A stretch of DNA of 49,458 nucleotides from Prochlorococcaceae cyanobacterium ETNP18_MAG_14 (GCA_030741055.1 JASLWC010000002.1:1-49458), one strand, 5' to 3'. Counted from the first letter of the stretch, positions 10,177 through 19,335 are shown. The notes: generated by a model from the sequence alone, not told the origin. Made by a program: numbers and translations.

Positions 10177-10697
10177 GATGAACTGAGCTTTCGCAGTGCA
10201 GCCCAGCGAGGATCGATATCAGGTTGCTGATGCTGAGTGCCAGATTTCTCGGTTGAGGGTTGAGGTGGGCCGGGGCAATCGGCGCCACAGCGCTTTACTA
10301 AAGGCATTTGTAGGCTTAGCTGTTCGAAAATCCAGCGTTCGGGATCAAAGCTGCCATGTGGGTCAAGGCACTCCATCAGGGCATCGATCTGATCGAGTTG
10401 GTTGGAATTATTTGGCTCGGCTGCCTGGCAATCTCTTACCCCCAGCCAGATCTGCTCTTCGGTATTAAGGCTGAGGCTTTGGTTGAATTCACCTAGGCAG
10501 CGATCGCAGCAGTGGGTGACGATGGTGTTGATCTTTCCTTTTACCTCAAGAATGTTGCTTTGATGCTCGGCGCTGATATTGCCTCTCAATGGGGTGAGAG
10601 ATGGAATTTCATCAAGATGTCCCTCGACAGACCAGTGTCGAGGTGCCGCTAAGACCTTCAGCTCAAGTAATGAAATGGCTTGAAGCCCAGGGATCAT
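10173..10697 (-). CDS. YceD/DUF177 family protein
   Basis: 174 residues. It carries the DUF177 pattern: an N-terminal beta-rich region, [10 protein letters not shown] (Cys 63, 64, 67) after a strand, and a second Cys pair further on ([10 protein letters not shown]), which may bind zinc. In E. coli YceD sits with rpmF, and the plant homologue affects 23S rRNA accumulation, so a role in large-subunit biogenesis is plausible. Here it lies between yidC and the ycf46-like gene, overlapping each by 4 bp (ATGA). Substrate and mechanism are unknown. Confidence 0.85.
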   Translation of the reverse strand: MIPGLQAISLLELKVLAAPRHWSVEGHLDEIPSLTPLRGNISAEHQSNILEVKGKINTIVTHCCDRCLGEFNQSLSLNTEEQIWLGVRDCQAAEPNNSNQLDQIDALMECLDPHGSFDPERWIFEQLSLQMPLVKRCGADCPGPPQPSTEKSGTQHQQPDIDPRWAALRKLSSS

Positions 10698-11827
10698 TTA
10701 CGTTTTTTGGGTTCAAAGGGAAGGCGATCGGATGCGTCTATGCCTGCTGTTGCTAGGGCAGGTTTGGCCTGCTGTTCATTGAGGATTTTTTGTAAGTTCT
10801 CAGGCAGGGCTTCACGGCTCAGTAGAAAAGTTTGCCCTGCTTGAAAGATGTTGGCGATCACCATATACAGCAATACTCCCGCCGGTAGGGGAAAAAATAA
10901 AAACATGCCGGTGATCATTACTGGGGTGATCTTGTTGGCTGTCGACTGTTGAGGATTTGCCGGCAGGCCCCTTCCAGACAGCACTTGCGAAACTAAAAGC
11001 GTCAGGCCGAAACCACCCACCAAGATTGCGATGTCCCAGTTAATAGTTCCATCGACGTAGAAACCAACTTGGCCAAGGGCCTTGATGAACAGAAAGCCAC
11101 TGCGGGCAGCCAGGCCGGGGATCTTGCCTTCAACCGTGGCATCCCCTTCCGCCAAGGCCTGCACGCTGCCATCGGCAGACACCTTGACCAAGCCTTCTCC
11201 TTTGGTGACCTTCCACGTTGGGGTGAACTTGGATCCGCCTTCAACGCCGGAAAGCTTGCTTGTGAAGCTTTCGCCAGTGAGCGTTTGTAGTTTGACTTGA
11301 ACCTTATCTCCCACTCCCAGCTTTGTACCGCTTGGCAGCGAGGCAATTACCGGGAAATGATTGGTTTCGCTAACGAAAATCGAATGTTTGCTACTCGTAA
11401 ATGGCTTTGGTTCTACTGCGGCAATTTGATCGCTAGGCAGCACCTTGATGTTTACCAAGTAAGGCACATCAGCAAACGGTGACCCCCTAAGGGTTGCGAA
11501 CAGTGCGAAGAGGATCGGCATCTGAACCAATAGAGGCAGGCACCCGGAGAGGGGGTTGCCGAACTCCTTCATGATTTTCCCGAGTTCCTCCTGTTGTTTC
11601 TGAGGATCTTTGGCATAGCGGCTCTTGATTTCGTCCTGACGCTTCTTCATTGCAGGCTGGGCGATCCGCATGCGACGTGCGCTTCGAATCGACCCAGCGC
11701 TTAAAGGAAACAGCGCTAAGCGGATGACCACTGTTAGGGCAACGATGGCTAGGCCGTAGCTCGGCACCAATCCGTAGAAGAAATCCAGGATCGGTAGCAG
11801 AATGTTGTCAGAGATGTACCCGATCAC
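10694..11827 (-). CDS. yidC: Membrane protein insertase YidC with Ig-like insertion
   Basis: 377 residues. YidC/Oxa1 inserts and folds membrane proteins, alone or with SecYEG. It shows the Oxa1 core: [21 protein letters not shown] with the conserved Arg36 in the groove, a charged cytoplasmic hairpin (about 50-92), [15 protein letters not shown], and late helices about 262-285 and 300-335. Between helices lies an insert of about 120 residues (130-250). It contains [19 protein letters not shown], which resembles a bacterial Ig-like group 2 (Big_2) fold. GTG 11827 is the start. It follows the rnpA/PH-domain pair, as in the usual rpmH-rnpA-yidC order. Confidence 0.97.
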   Translation of the reverse strand: MIGYISDNILLPILDFFYGLVPSYGLAIVALTVVIRLALFPLSAGSIRSARRMRIAQPAMKKRQDEIKSRYAKDPQKQQEELGKIMKEFGNPLSGCLPLLVQMPILFALFATLRGSPFADVPYLVNIKVLPSDQIAAVEPKPFTSSKHSIFVSETNHFPVIASLPSGTKLGVGDKVQVKLQTLTGESFTSKLSGVEGGSKFTPTWKVTKGEGLVKVSADGSVQALAEGDATVEGKIPGLAARSGFLFIKALGQVGFYVDGTINWDIAILVGGFGLTLLVSQVLSGRGLPANPQQSTANKITPVMITGMFLFFPLPAGVLLYMVIANIFQAGQTFLLSREALPENLQKILNEQQAKPALATAGIDASDRLPFEPKKRK

Positions 11828-11908
11828 GATCGATTGCTGAGGGTGGAGGGAACTTTGATGCCAGTGTGCATCAGCACCTAGATGGTTGGTCTAAAAGTTG
11901 TGGATTAG

Positions 11909-12316
11909 CTAGGCCGCAAAACCTTTTAAATCTTGGGGTGAACCTTTGGGGCGGCGGGCGCTAATCCGCTCCTTGATGTATTTCTCAGTTTCTCTAAAGC
12001 GAGGTACTGAGCGCATCTCAAGCCGTGAACCATCGTTAAGTACCAGTACCATGTCGCCCCAGGAACCAAGGCCGCGGGGCACGGAGCGCAATTCTTTTAT
12101 TTGGCTATAAATAACTTGGGTTTGATCGCGCCCAAGCCATCCGCCAGTCACTGAAACTCGTCGACTAGTAATCCGAAAGCGCAGCCATAAGGCTCGAATT
12201 ACGGCTCCAACCGTAAAAGGAAGGCCAATAAGCGTCAGGCCCATCAGTAGGTTGATGATCAGATCACTTTTGGCTGGCCCTCCCTCATAGAAGACTTCTT
12301 CTGCGGTGGTGGTCAT
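11909..12316 (-). CDS. Membrane-anchored bacterial PH-domain protein
   Basis: 135 residues. Two close hydrophobic stretches (about 18-45) form a hairpin anchor. A bacterial PH domain (bPH_2) follows: RFRITSRRVSVTGGWLGRDQ, then QIKELRSVPRGLGSWGDMVL and LEMRSVPRFRETEKYI. The function is unknown. It sits where many bacteria carry yidD, between rnpA and yidC, and overlaps the rnpA stop by 4 bp (ATGA). That position suggests a part in membrane-protein insertion, but this is inference. Confidence 0.85.
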   Translation of the reverse strand: MTTTAEEVFYEGGPAKSDLIINLLMGLTLIGLPFTVGAVIRALWLRFRITSRRVSVTGGWLGRDQTQVIYSQIKELRSVPRGLGSWGDMVLVLNDGSRLEMRSVPRFRETEKYIKERISARRPKGSPQDLKGFAA

Positions 12317-12699
12317 GACATCAAACCTGCCTCATGGAGCAATCTGTCGCATTCTTTTAGCAATAGGGAAGATTCTGTCGTGGAACAGACTGGGTTGAGC
12401 TTGATAAGAGCCCAGTAATTGGCATGTTCTGAGGCAACTTCAAGCCTGCGTCTTAGGTGATCGTGCAGTAGTCGACGCAAGCGATTACGGATAACGGCCC
12501 GTTTGCTCACTTTGCTGCTGATTACAACTGCACAGCGACATGCTTGGGATGTTTGGTGCCGATGGGGAGCTTTAAGCAGCTGATGATCTGCTTTTACGAC
12601 ACGTAACACCATTGCTGGTCCTCTAAAAGGACGTCCCGATCTTTGAAGGCGTGCAAAACACCGGTTTCCCCTCAATCTCATTGATGCAGGTAGCACCAT
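12313..12699 (-). CDS. rnpA: Ribonuclease P protein component
   Basis: 128 residues. This small basic protein helps the RNase P RNA cleave 5' leaders from pre-tRNAs. The RNR-type motif is present as SKRAVIRNRLRRLLHDHLRR (about residues 68-87), preceded by CAVVISSKV. The start may be ATG 12699 or ATG 12681 (MRLRGNRCFARLQRSGR), which is closer to the normal family start. It follows rpmH by 62 bp. Confidence 0.94.
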   Translation of the reverse strand: MVLPASMRLRGNRCFARLQRSGRPFRGPAMVLRVVKADHQLLKAPHRHQTSQACRCAVVISSKVSKRAVIRNRLRRLLHDHLRRRLEVASEHANYWALIKLNPVCSTTESSLLLKECDRLLHEAGLMS

Positions 12700-12761
12700 C
12701 AGACTTTGGCTTCAATGGGTAAGGGTAGTAATTAAGTGATTTATTCCCACTGCTATGGGAT

Positions 12762-12899
12762 TCAGACAGCAAGACGACTGCGTCCACGCTTACGGCGACT
12801 GCGTATCACTCTTCTACCTGTATGAGTTCGCATGCGTACTCGGAATCCGGAGACGCGTTTTCGCTTGCGGCTGGTTCCACCAAGGGTTCTTTTTGTCAT
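12762..12899 (-). CDS. rpmH: 50S ribosomal protein L34
   Basis: 45 residues, translated by hand: it begins [20 protein letters not shown] and continues [20 protein letters not shown]. This is the universal L34 pattern (GFRxRMxTxxGRxVIxxRRxKGR), with the expected abundance of Arg and Lys. It is a component of the large subunit near the peptidyl transferase region. It is first in the rpmH-rnpA-PH-yidC series. Confidence 0.97.
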   Translation of the reverse strand: MTKRTLGGTSRKRKRVSGFRVRMRTHTGRRVIRSRRKRGRSRLAV

Positions 12900-12948
12900 T
12901 GAAGTAAAACGGCGTCCAGCTTGAAATTCAGATAGCTAATTTATCAGT

Positions 12949-13539
12949 TCAGTTGATGTCAATCAGCCAACTGCCAAGGTAGCCGCCCATTGGCACATCA
13001 CCAGGAGCCTGTGCGAGGGCATTGAATTGGAACATTCCACGTTTGTTGGGGTTGAAGATTTTCATCACCACTGCATAGGTACCACCTGTAGGTATGGGAG
13101 TTTCAGGGAATACATCAATGTTTGTTTGGTCTTCAGAAACCTCGAAAACTGCAGGGATTTGCTCTTTGCAACGTGTGCGGGAGAGCATGCCGCCTAGATG
13201 CACTAGGCAAAGGCTCAGTCTTTCTGGGGGGATCTTGGCGTTGAAATAATCGGGAACTGTGATGGTCAGCTTGAGGATCGCGGTTTTGCGGTCCTTTGGT
13301 TTCAGCATCAGGAAGTAGTTCGCCCGGTCACGCCTGCGGGTTGAGCTCTGCCAGTAATAGAGCTTTTTGTAATCCTTAGAGTTCTCCCAGCGGAATTCCA
13401 GCAGCGAAGGTGTGCCCTGGGCTTGTGCTTTTGGCGGCTGAATGCCTTCAAGCAGCATGCTGCTACTGATCAGGCCTGCAGTTAGTCCTCCCAGCGCGAG
13501 GGTGCCGGGAATAGAAAATCTGACGAACGGCCGAACCAT
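12949..13539 (-). CDS. DUF2808 family exported protein
   Basis: 196 residues from ATG 13539; an in-frame TTG at 13572 and a GTG at 13566 lie upstream. An N-terminal hydrophobic segment (about 10-30) followed by KAQAQG fits a Sec signal peptide with cleavage after AQA. The mature part has the cyanobacterial DUF2808 pattern: LLEFRWENSKDYKKLYYW, then KLTITVPDYFNAKIPPERL and GTYAVVMKIFNPNKRGMFQF. No catalytic residues are obvious. The protein is probably periplasmic or envelope-bound, and its function is unknown. It lies between aroH and rpmH on the minus strand but is separated from both. Confidence 0.85.
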   Translation of the reverse strand: MVRPFVRFSIPGTLALGGLTAGLISSSMLLEGIQPPKAQAQGTPSLLEFRWENSKDYKKLYYWQSSTRRRDRANYFLMLKPKDRKTAILKLTITVPDYFNAKIPPERLSLCLVHLGGMLSRTRCKEQIPAVFEVSEDQTNIDVFPETPIPTGGTYAVVMKIFNPNKRGMFQFNALAQAPGDVPMGGYLGSWLIDIN

Positions 13540-13630
13540 GGGATCAAAGCGGGTGTTGGTAAGCACCGGCAATCAAAAGTAATCAGATTCTCCTGTGATC
13601 TCATCTATGAATGATGGCTTCTAGGCCGGC

Positions 13631-14035
13631 CTAGGAGTTGTCAGTTTTTGCTGATCTATCTGGTCTAAGTAGTGAGGTTTCCCCCAGATAGGGATGTTGT
13701 GGAGGTTGATCCGAAGGTAGCCAGGCATGAGCAAGGATTCGGATACAGCGTTTTAGATCTCCCTCTACATACATTTGTTGGCAGTCAAGTAGTGCGATGG
13801 ATTCCCATCCGCGTTGACGGCGGGCAATTGCTGCTGGGAAACAAGCGTTCAGGTCAGCCGTTACGGAGAAGGTGATCGAAACGATCTTTTCAGGGGTTAA
13901 CCGGTTGCATTGCACCAGTGTGGTCACGAGCTCGCTTACGGCTGCTTCGATGGCTTCAGTTGTGTTCGCCAAGCTGGTTGTGGCACCCCTGAGCCCGTGC
14001 AGTTGGAGTTCTCCGTTAGGGATGGCCATGGTCAT
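13631..14035 (-). CDS. aroH: Chorismate mutase, AroH type
   Basis: 134 residues. It rearranges chorismate to prephenate for Phe/Tyr synthesis; the AroH class is a trimeric pseudo-barrel. Family signatures: LHGLRGATTSLANT at the N-terminus, KIVSITFSVTADLNACFPA, and LLDCQQMYVEGDLKRCIRIL, which hold the usual Arg, Glu and Cys active-site positions. ATG 14035 overlaps the sppA stop by 4 bp (ATGA), so the two are probably translated together. It is near the family's usual 120-130 residues. Confidence 0.95.
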   Translation of the reverse strand: MTMAIPNGELQLHGLRGATTSLANTTEAIEAAVSELVTTLVQCNRLTPEKIVSITFSVTADLNACFPAAIARRQRGWESIALLDCQQMYVEGDLKRCIRILAHAWLPSDQPPQHPYLGETSLLRPDRSAKTDNS

Positions 14036-14844
14036 GGCAGGAAGAGCCAGAGCACCTGGCCACTATTGCCAAGTTCCAGGTTGAGGAGCTCTGAAAGCTT
14101 GGCAAGAATTTTGCTACCTGGCAGAAATCCCGCTAGTCGTTTTTTGGGGCGTCCCAATGTGACCAGGCGGGTAGTGGTTTCATCTAGGTCGGCGAGTTTG
14201 GCTGCCAGTTTCCGAGCATGTTCTTCATCGCCTAGTTCATCGACTAGTCCTATCTCCTGGGCCTGTGCTCCGCTGAATACACGGCCGTCGGCAAACTTGC
14301 GTACCTCTTCGCAGCTGAGTTGACGGCCTTCTGCCACAGCGTTTACGAATTGGTCAAAGCTGCTGTCAATAAGCGATTGCAGAAGCTGACGCTCCTCCTC
14401 TGTGAGTGAACGGTCTGGAGAGAGAATGTCCTTGTAGGTACCACTTTTTACTGTCTCGAAACGTATCCCGATACGTTCCAGCAATTTGGAGAGGTTGTTG
14501 CCACGCAGTATCACGCCGATTGAGCCGGTGATCGTGCCGGGATTGGCAACAATTTTTTCTGCAGCTACCCCTACATACACACCGCCAGAGGCAGATACAT
14601 TGCCAAAGCTCGCCACAACATGGCAGCCCTTCTCTCTCACTCTGAGCAGGGCAGCGTGGATTTCTTGACTATCACCAACAGTCCCTCCTGGACTGTCAAT
14701 GCGCAGTAGCAGTGCAGGGAATTCCCTCTCTTCAACCTCCTTTAGAGCTTTGAGAATCCGCTCACGTGTTGCACCACTGATCGGCCCGTTAATTGTGATG
14801 TGCGCGATCCGTCGGCGAGATTTGCGACGCCAGGGCCAGCCCAT
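14032..14844 (-). CDS. sppA: Short-form signal peptide peptidase SppA
   Basis: 270 residues, the short Ser/Lys form (S49 family). It degrades signal peptides or other membrane-associated peptides. Expected catalytic residues are Ser86 in GNVSASGGVYV and Lys138 in SGTYKDILSP. LLLRIDSPGGTVGDSQEI and GTITGSIGVI are also family-typical. No clear N-terminal membrane helix is seen; instead there is a basic start (WRRKSRRR), so it may be peripheral or soluble. It is translationally coupled to aroH. Confidence 0.94.
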   Translation of the reverse strand: MGWPWRRKSRRRIAHITINGPISGATRERILKALKEVEEREFPALLLRIDSPGGTVGDSQEIHAALLRVREKGCHVVASFGNVSASGGVYVGVAAEKIVANPGTITGSIGVILRGNNLSKLLERIGIRFETVKSGTYKDILSPDRSLTEEERQLLQSLIDSSFDQFVNAVAEGRQLSCEEVRKFADGRVFSGAQAQEIGLVDELGDEEHARKLAAKLADLDETTTRLVTLGRPKKRLAGFLPGSKILAKLSELLNLELGNSGQVLWLFLP

Positions 14845-14897
14845 TTGATTCCTTCGTAGACCATTGGATCTTAAAAAGGAGCCAGCTGGCGGCCTTC

Positions 14898-15860
14898 ATG
14901 TTCTCAACACGGCATTGGCTGTTGATGGTTCTGCCCTTTGCCCTTTGGGGTACGGCCATGGCTGCGATGGCGCCTTTGGTGATTACTGGCGGACCTCTTG
15001 TAGTTGCTTGTTTTCGTCTTTTCCCAGCAGGAGTTGCAATCCTGCTGGCCTTGCCGTTTCTGGGGCGGCACTGGGGTATCGCCTCAACAGACAGGATTTG
15101 GTTTTTGGTTTTTACGCTTGTCGATGCAAGCCTTTTTCAATTGTTTTTGGCTAAGGGTTTGGCTTATACCGGCGCAGGTATGGGCTCGGTCCTGATTGAT
15201 TCCCAGCCATTGTTGGTAGCTCTTTTGGCTCGTAGCCTTTTCGGAGAGTCAATTAACCCGGTTGGCTGGCTGGGTTTGATGATTGGACTAGTTGGGATTA
15301 TTTGCCTTGGCGCGCCGCCGGATTTATTGCGCCATTGGTGGTTGCTTGGCGAACAGGATTCAATCGCCAATTTGTGGGATCCAGGGGAGGGGTGGATGCT
15401 CGCAGCCGCTGTCGCTATGGCCCTTGGCACTGTCTTGAGTCGATATGCCTGCCGTAGGAGTGACCCTGTTGCAGTGACTGGCTGGCATCTAGTGCTGGGT
15501 AGCCTGCCGTTGCTGATCTGGCACGGCCTTGATCGCAAATGGCCGTTGTGGCCTGATTGGACAAGCTTTGATTGGGGATTGATGGCTTACGCAAGCTTGT
15601 TTGGCAGTGCACTGGCCTATGGATTGTTCTTCTGGTTCGCTAATCGAGAGGAGCTCACAAGCTTTAGTTCTCTAGCTTTCCTTACCCCAGTGTTTGCGCT
15701 TGCTGCTGGTGGTTTTTGGCTGGGAGAACGGCTTCAGCCTTTGCAATGGTTTGGGGTTGGATTGGTGCTGCTTTCGGTGCTTGTTGTGAGTCTGCGGCGT
15801 CGAATATGGGAACCGGCTGAAGTTGATTCGGATTTGTTTTCAGAGGAAAGTGGAGGATGA
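14898..15860 (+). CDS. EamA/DMT-superfamily transporter
   Basis: 320 residues with about ten hydrophobic helices in two EamA repeats. The first starts LLMVLPFALWGTAMAAMAPL; the second is in the C-terminal half (WHLVLGSLPLLIWHG, then WLGERLQPLQWFGVGLVLL). Such proteins export or import small metabolites such as amino acids; the substrate is not predictable. A possible AGGAG site lies about 16 nt upstream of ATG 14898. It is divergent from sppA (53-bp gap) and is followed by the GT39 gene after 115 bp. Confidence 0.9.
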   Translation: MFSTRHWLLMVLPFALWGTAMAAMAPLVITGGPLVVACFRLFPAGVAILLALPFLGRHWGIASTDRIWFLVFTLVDASLFQLFLAKGLAYTGAGMGSVLIDSQPLLVALLARSLFGESINPVGWLGLMIGLVGIICLGAPPDLLRHWWLLGEQDSIANLWDPGEGWMLAAAVAMALGTVLSRYACRRSDPVAVTGWHLVLGSLPLLIWHGLDRKWPLWPDWTSFDWGLMAYASLFGSALAYGLFFWFANREELTSFSSLAFLTPVFALAAGGFWLGERLQPLQWFGVGLVLLSVLVVSLRRRIWEPAEVDSDLFSEESGG

Positions 15861-15975
15861 ATTTCCATCCCTTGCGGTTAGTTGGCGAGAAAATCCTTTG
15901 CTGGGTAAGTCATCTGGCAGTGCATAAGGCATTAGTTCTGCGAAGGTATGGGGCTAGGGATGCCACCATCTCTCC

Positions 15976-17817
15976 ATGGTGATGACGTTTGCTGCAACGG
16001 TTGTGGTGTCTCCTTTACAACGGCGTCGAGGCCTGCTCGTGATCTTGGCGTTGGGTGTGGCTATCTGCCTTTGGCAGTTGGGCGCTTCTGGTTTGGTTGA
16101 TGAAACCTCGCCTCTTTTTGCTGCGGCAGGTCGTGCCATGAGTTCGACAGGGGATTGGCTGACGCCCAGGGTTAATGGCCTGCCTCGCTACGACAAGCCT
16201 CCGCTGGTTTATTGGCTGATGGGTTTGGTTTATGCCTTGCCCGCTCAGCAGCTTTGGGACCCTCTAGGCACCTGGGCTGCACGACTTCCTTCTGCGCTGG
16301 CATCTCTCTTGATGATGCTGGCCCTTGGTGACACTGTGATGTGTTGGCCCCAGAAAGGTGATACTTACCCGCGCCGCACGGGTGTTGCGGTCGCACTTGC
16401 CTTTGCGCTTTCGCCTCTGGTGATTCTCTGGAGTCGGGTTGCAGTTAGCGATGCCTTGTTTTGCACCACCTTGGGTGTGAGTTTGCTTCTCCAGTGGCGT
16501 CGTTTTACTAGCCCTAGTACCCAGCCATGGTGGATCGCCTGGATTGTTTTGGGTTTAGCAGTGCTTACCAAGGGTCCAGTGGCTGTTGTGCTGACCGGCA
16601 TGGTGCTTGTTCTATTTGCACTACTGCAGTGGAATCTGGCCACCCTTTGGCGGCGGCTGCGCCCACTACCCGGTTTGCTGCTCACCGCTCTGATTAGCCT
16701 GCCTTGGTATTTGGTGGAATTGCTTGTCGAGGGACAGCCCTATTGGGACAGCTTCTTTGGATATCACAATCTTCAACGCTTTACAGAGGTAGTAAATAAT
16801 CACGGGGAGCCTTGGTGGTTTTTCGGGCCTGTGTTGGTGGTTGCTTCTCTGCCATTCACTCCCTTGTTGTTGCTTGGTCTGTTGCAGGCCTTTGTTCCAG
16901 TCAGGAGAGGTGGTGCACTTTGCAAGTCAGAGCCTGAGGAGTCTTTGCAGGGCTTTGCGGCCTGCTGGCTTTTGGCTGTATTGCTGTTATTTACTTGTGC
17001 GGCCACCAAATTGCCTAGTTATTGGTTGCCGGCTACACCAGCAGCTGCACTGTTAATTGGCTTGGCTGCAAGTGCCTCTCCTCAACAGCGGCCGGGCCTT
17101 GCTTGGGCATGGGGCGGGTCAGTTGTTTTGGCTGGGTTATTGGCTGCAGGGTTATGGGCTTCACCGCTCTGGATTGAATGGATTGATGCCCCGGAAATGC
17201 CCACCCTCACGACTGATTTGCTCGCAAGTGGTCTTGTGCTTAGAGCAGCGGTTTTTTTTAGTGTCTTGGTTTTGCTTGGGGTCTGGTTGGCGTGGAGGCC
17301 GCGGCCAGGGCGCTTGCTGGCCCTTCAGGTGCCGTTGGTTGCTTTCCAGTTGTTTGCTCTCTTACCGATGTGGGCTTTGGGTGACAAGGTCCGCCAGTTG
17401 CCAGTAAGGCAAGCTGCCCAGCTGCTGCTCGATTCTCAGAAGCCTCTTGAACCATTGGTGATGGTCGGAGTAGAGAAACCTTCTCTTCATTTTTATACCG
17501 ATCAGGTAGTGGTTTATGAGGGCAGCTCTGAGGGGGCACTAGTGAACGTGGCTGATCGTTTGCAAGAAGAAGAACGTCGGGGATGGTCAGGCCGGCCCAT
17601 TGAGGGTCCAACAGGATCGCCAACAGCGCTTGTGGTAATTGATCAGGGCACAACGCAGAAGAGGTATTGGCAGGGTCTTAAACCTGAGCTGCTTGGCAAG
17701 TTTGGGATTTATATGGTTTGGCGTTTGGATCGTCGCAGTTTGGAGATGCGAGCAAATCAGCTAAAGGCAGAAGGTCTTCAAACCGATTGGCGTCAACCAA
17801 GACATGAGCGTTACTGA
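15976..17817 (+). CDS. GT39-family (ArnT/PMT-like) membrane glycosyltransferase
   Basis: 613 residues, with many hydrophobic helices in the first 450. The polyprenyl-phosphate-dependent glycosyltransferase signature is visible near residue 38: GLVDETSPLFAAAGRAM with acidic D/E, then LTPRVNGLPRYDKPPLVYW. This matches the GT-C fold of ArnT-like enzymes. A soluble C-terminal domain follows (VMVGVEKPSLHFYTDQVV). It likely moves a sugar from a lipid carrier to a lipid or protein on the periplasmic side. Donor and acceptor are unknown. Its 3' end converges on the DUF721 gene with a 105-bp gap. Confidence 0.9.
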   Translation: MVMTFAATVVVSPLQRRRGLLVILALGVAICLWQLGASGLVDETSPLFAAAGRAMSSTGDWLTPRVNGLPRYDKPPLVYWLMGLVYALPAQQLWDPLGTWAARLPSALASLLMMLALGDTVMCWPQKGDTYPRRTGVAVALAFALSPLVILWSRVAVSDALFCTTLGVSLLLQWRRFTSPSTQPWWIAWIVLGLAVLTKGPVAVVLTGMVLVLFALLQWNLATLWRRLRPLPGLLLTALISLPWYLVELLVEGQPYWDSFFGYHNLQRFTEVVNNHGEPWWFFGPVLVVASLPFTPLLLLGLLQAFVPVRRGGALCKSEPEESLQGFAACWLLAVLLLFTCAATKLPSYWLPATPAAALLIGLAASASPQQRPGLAWAWGGSVVLAGLLAAGLWASPLWIEWIDAPEMPTLTTDLLASGLVLRAAVFFSVLVLLGVWLAWRPRPGRLLALQVPLVAFQLFALLPMWALGDKVRQLPVRQAAQLLLDSQKPLEPLVMVGVEKPSLHFYTDQVVVYEGSSEGALVNVADRLQEEERRGWSGRPIEGPTGSPTALVVIDQGTTQKRYWQGLKPELLGKFGIYMVWRLDRRSLEMRANQLKAEGLQTDWRQPRHERY

Positions 17818-17922
17818 TCGACTGGTTTTTGCTCGCGAAGAATTTAATTTTCTCCTCGCTATTTCTTGTTTTCAACCTTGTTTGGTTTTGGGTTATTGCA
17901 TCCAGCAAGCAGGGTAATGAAT

Positions 17923-18465
17923 TCAAACGTTTGTCTGGGGTTGAGCTGGTTCCGCAAGCTGTTTACTTCTACAGAAACCACATCGCCCCCAAAGGGCCAT
18001 CTCTCCAGCTGGTGCAGGGCTGCCGCAGTTATTACAGGCGGCCATTCCGTGCACATCAATCCTGCTGGGATGGCGCGCCCAGATACTGGCTTCACTTTCT
18101 GGCTTGGGGGTCTCTTTGGGGTGATGCTGCTGAATACGCAGATCCTTTATTTCATGGCCCGCTGCACGCAGAGCTGCCAAGAGTTGGTGGCGGTTGTAGA
18201 GGAGGGCCTGTCTCCACTGAGGATGACTGGCGCCAATAACCAAAATCCCTTGCCGCATGCTCAGTGGTCGGCAATGGGGGGCAAGCTGAGGGCCTGCTAG
18301 TCGCGGCCATTCTTGCCAGAGACCAGCTATGGATCCTTTTTGTTGCCAGTCGCGCTTGAGGGTGTCAAGGCAGCTGGAGAGAGACGTTGCGGGTGCAGGA
18401 GGGGCTTGTTGCAGTACTTCTCCTCGGCCAAATCTTTTGCGTTGCTGATCGGGAGCTATGGCCAT
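17923..18465 (-). CDS. DciA-like (DUF721) protein with C-terminal zinc-ribbon motif
   Basis: 180 residues. Residues about 30-110 carry the DUF721/DciA pattern (GLWQEWPRLAGPQLAPHCRP, LVIGASHPQWRQALLYNRHQ). DciA is the helicase operator that loads DnaB in bacteria lacking DnaC/DnaI, so a role at replication origins is likely. The C-terminal tail adds four cysteines in two CxxC pairs (144/147 and 162/165, CNNC and CGFC) consistent with a zinc ribbon. Between them the chain is short and probably flexible. It stands alone, between convergent GT39 and divergent pspA. Confidence 0.8.
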   Translation of the reverse strand: MAIAPDQQRKRFGRGEVLQQAPPAPATSLSSCLDTLKRDWQQKGSIAGLWQEWPRLAGPQLAPHCRPLSMRQGILVIGASHPQWRQALLYNRHQLLAALRAAGHEIKDLRIQQHHPKETPKPESEASIWARHPSRIDVHGMAACNNCGSPAPAGEMALWGRCGFCRSKQLAEPAQPQTNV

Positions 18466-18531
18466 CTCAAAAGCTTAATTGGAGTCTCTAGCCAAGCTCG
18501 CTAGCCTCCATTAGGTCTTTTCAATGCCTCC

Positions 18532-19335
18532 ATGGGCTTCTTTGACCGGCTTAGCCGGCTATTGCGTGCCAATCTCAACGATCTTGTAAGTAAGGCTGAG
18601 GATCCCGTCAAGATCCTTGATCAGTCGGTTGCTGATATGCAAGCCGATCTGGTCAAGTTGCGACAGGCCGTTGCTATGGCCATCGCCAGCCAGAAGCGAC
18701 TTCGCAATCAGGCAGCTCAGGCTGAGGGCCAAGTCAAAACTTGGTACGAACGCGCCGAGCTGGCGATGCAGAAGGGCGAGGAGGATTTGGCCAGGGAGGC
18801 ACTTAATCGTCGCAAGAGCTTTCAGGAATCCTCAACTGCGCTCAATACTCAGCTCAATGGACAGGAAGGGCAGGTTGAGACGCTAAAGCGCAGCTTGACG
18901 GCTCTTGAGGGCAAGATTGCGGAGGCCAGAACGAAGAAGGACATGCTCAAGGCTCGAGCCCAGGCGGCTCAGGCCCAGCAGCAGTTGCAGAACGCCGTTG
19001 GCGATCTCGGCACTAATTCCGCGATGGCAGCCTTCGATCGTATGGAAGATAAGGTTCAGGCCCTGGAAGCCAGCAGTCAGGCTGCCGCAGAGCTTGCTGG
19101 TGCTGATCTTGAGAGTCAGTTCGCAGCTCTAGAAGGAGGCGACGATGTAGATGATGAGCTGAATGCTTTGCGTCAGCGACTTGAAGGGGGTCCTCAAGCG
19201 GTGGCTTTACCAGCTGCGGAGACTGCTTCATTGCAGGGCAGCAAGGATGCCATTGGCTCTGAGGTGGAAGCCGTGAAGGTGGCGGAGGTAGATGCAGAGT
19301 TAGAGGAACTAAAGCGCGCTATTGACAAGCTCTGA
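18532..19335 (+). CDS. PspA/IM30 (VIPP1) family membrane-remodelling protein
   Basis: 267 residues, almost entirely predicted coiled-coil. It begins MGFFDRLSRLLRANLNDLVS, the family's amphipathic helix 1, then KAEDPVKILDQSVADMQADL. In cyanobacteria VIPP1 forms ESCRT-III-like rings and rods that maintain thylakoid membranes; PspA has a related stress role. A C-terminal extension (about 240-267) ends EVDAELEELKRAIDKL. The name vipp1 versus pspA cannot be decided here because picocyanobacteria may have one or both. No operon partner is evident. Confidence 0.93.
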   Translation: MGFFDRLSRLLRANLNDLVSKAEDPVKILDQSVADMQADLVKLRQAVAMAIASQKRLRNQAAQAEGQVKTWYERAELAMQKGEEDLAREALNRRKSFQESSTALNTQLNGQEGQVETLKRSLTALEGKIAEARTKKDMLKARAQAAQAQQQLQNAVGDLGTNSAMAAFDRMEDKVQALEASSQAAAELAGADLESQFAALEGGDDVDDELNALRQRLEGGPQAVALPAAETASLQGSKDAIGSEVEAVKVAEVDAELEELKRAIDKL

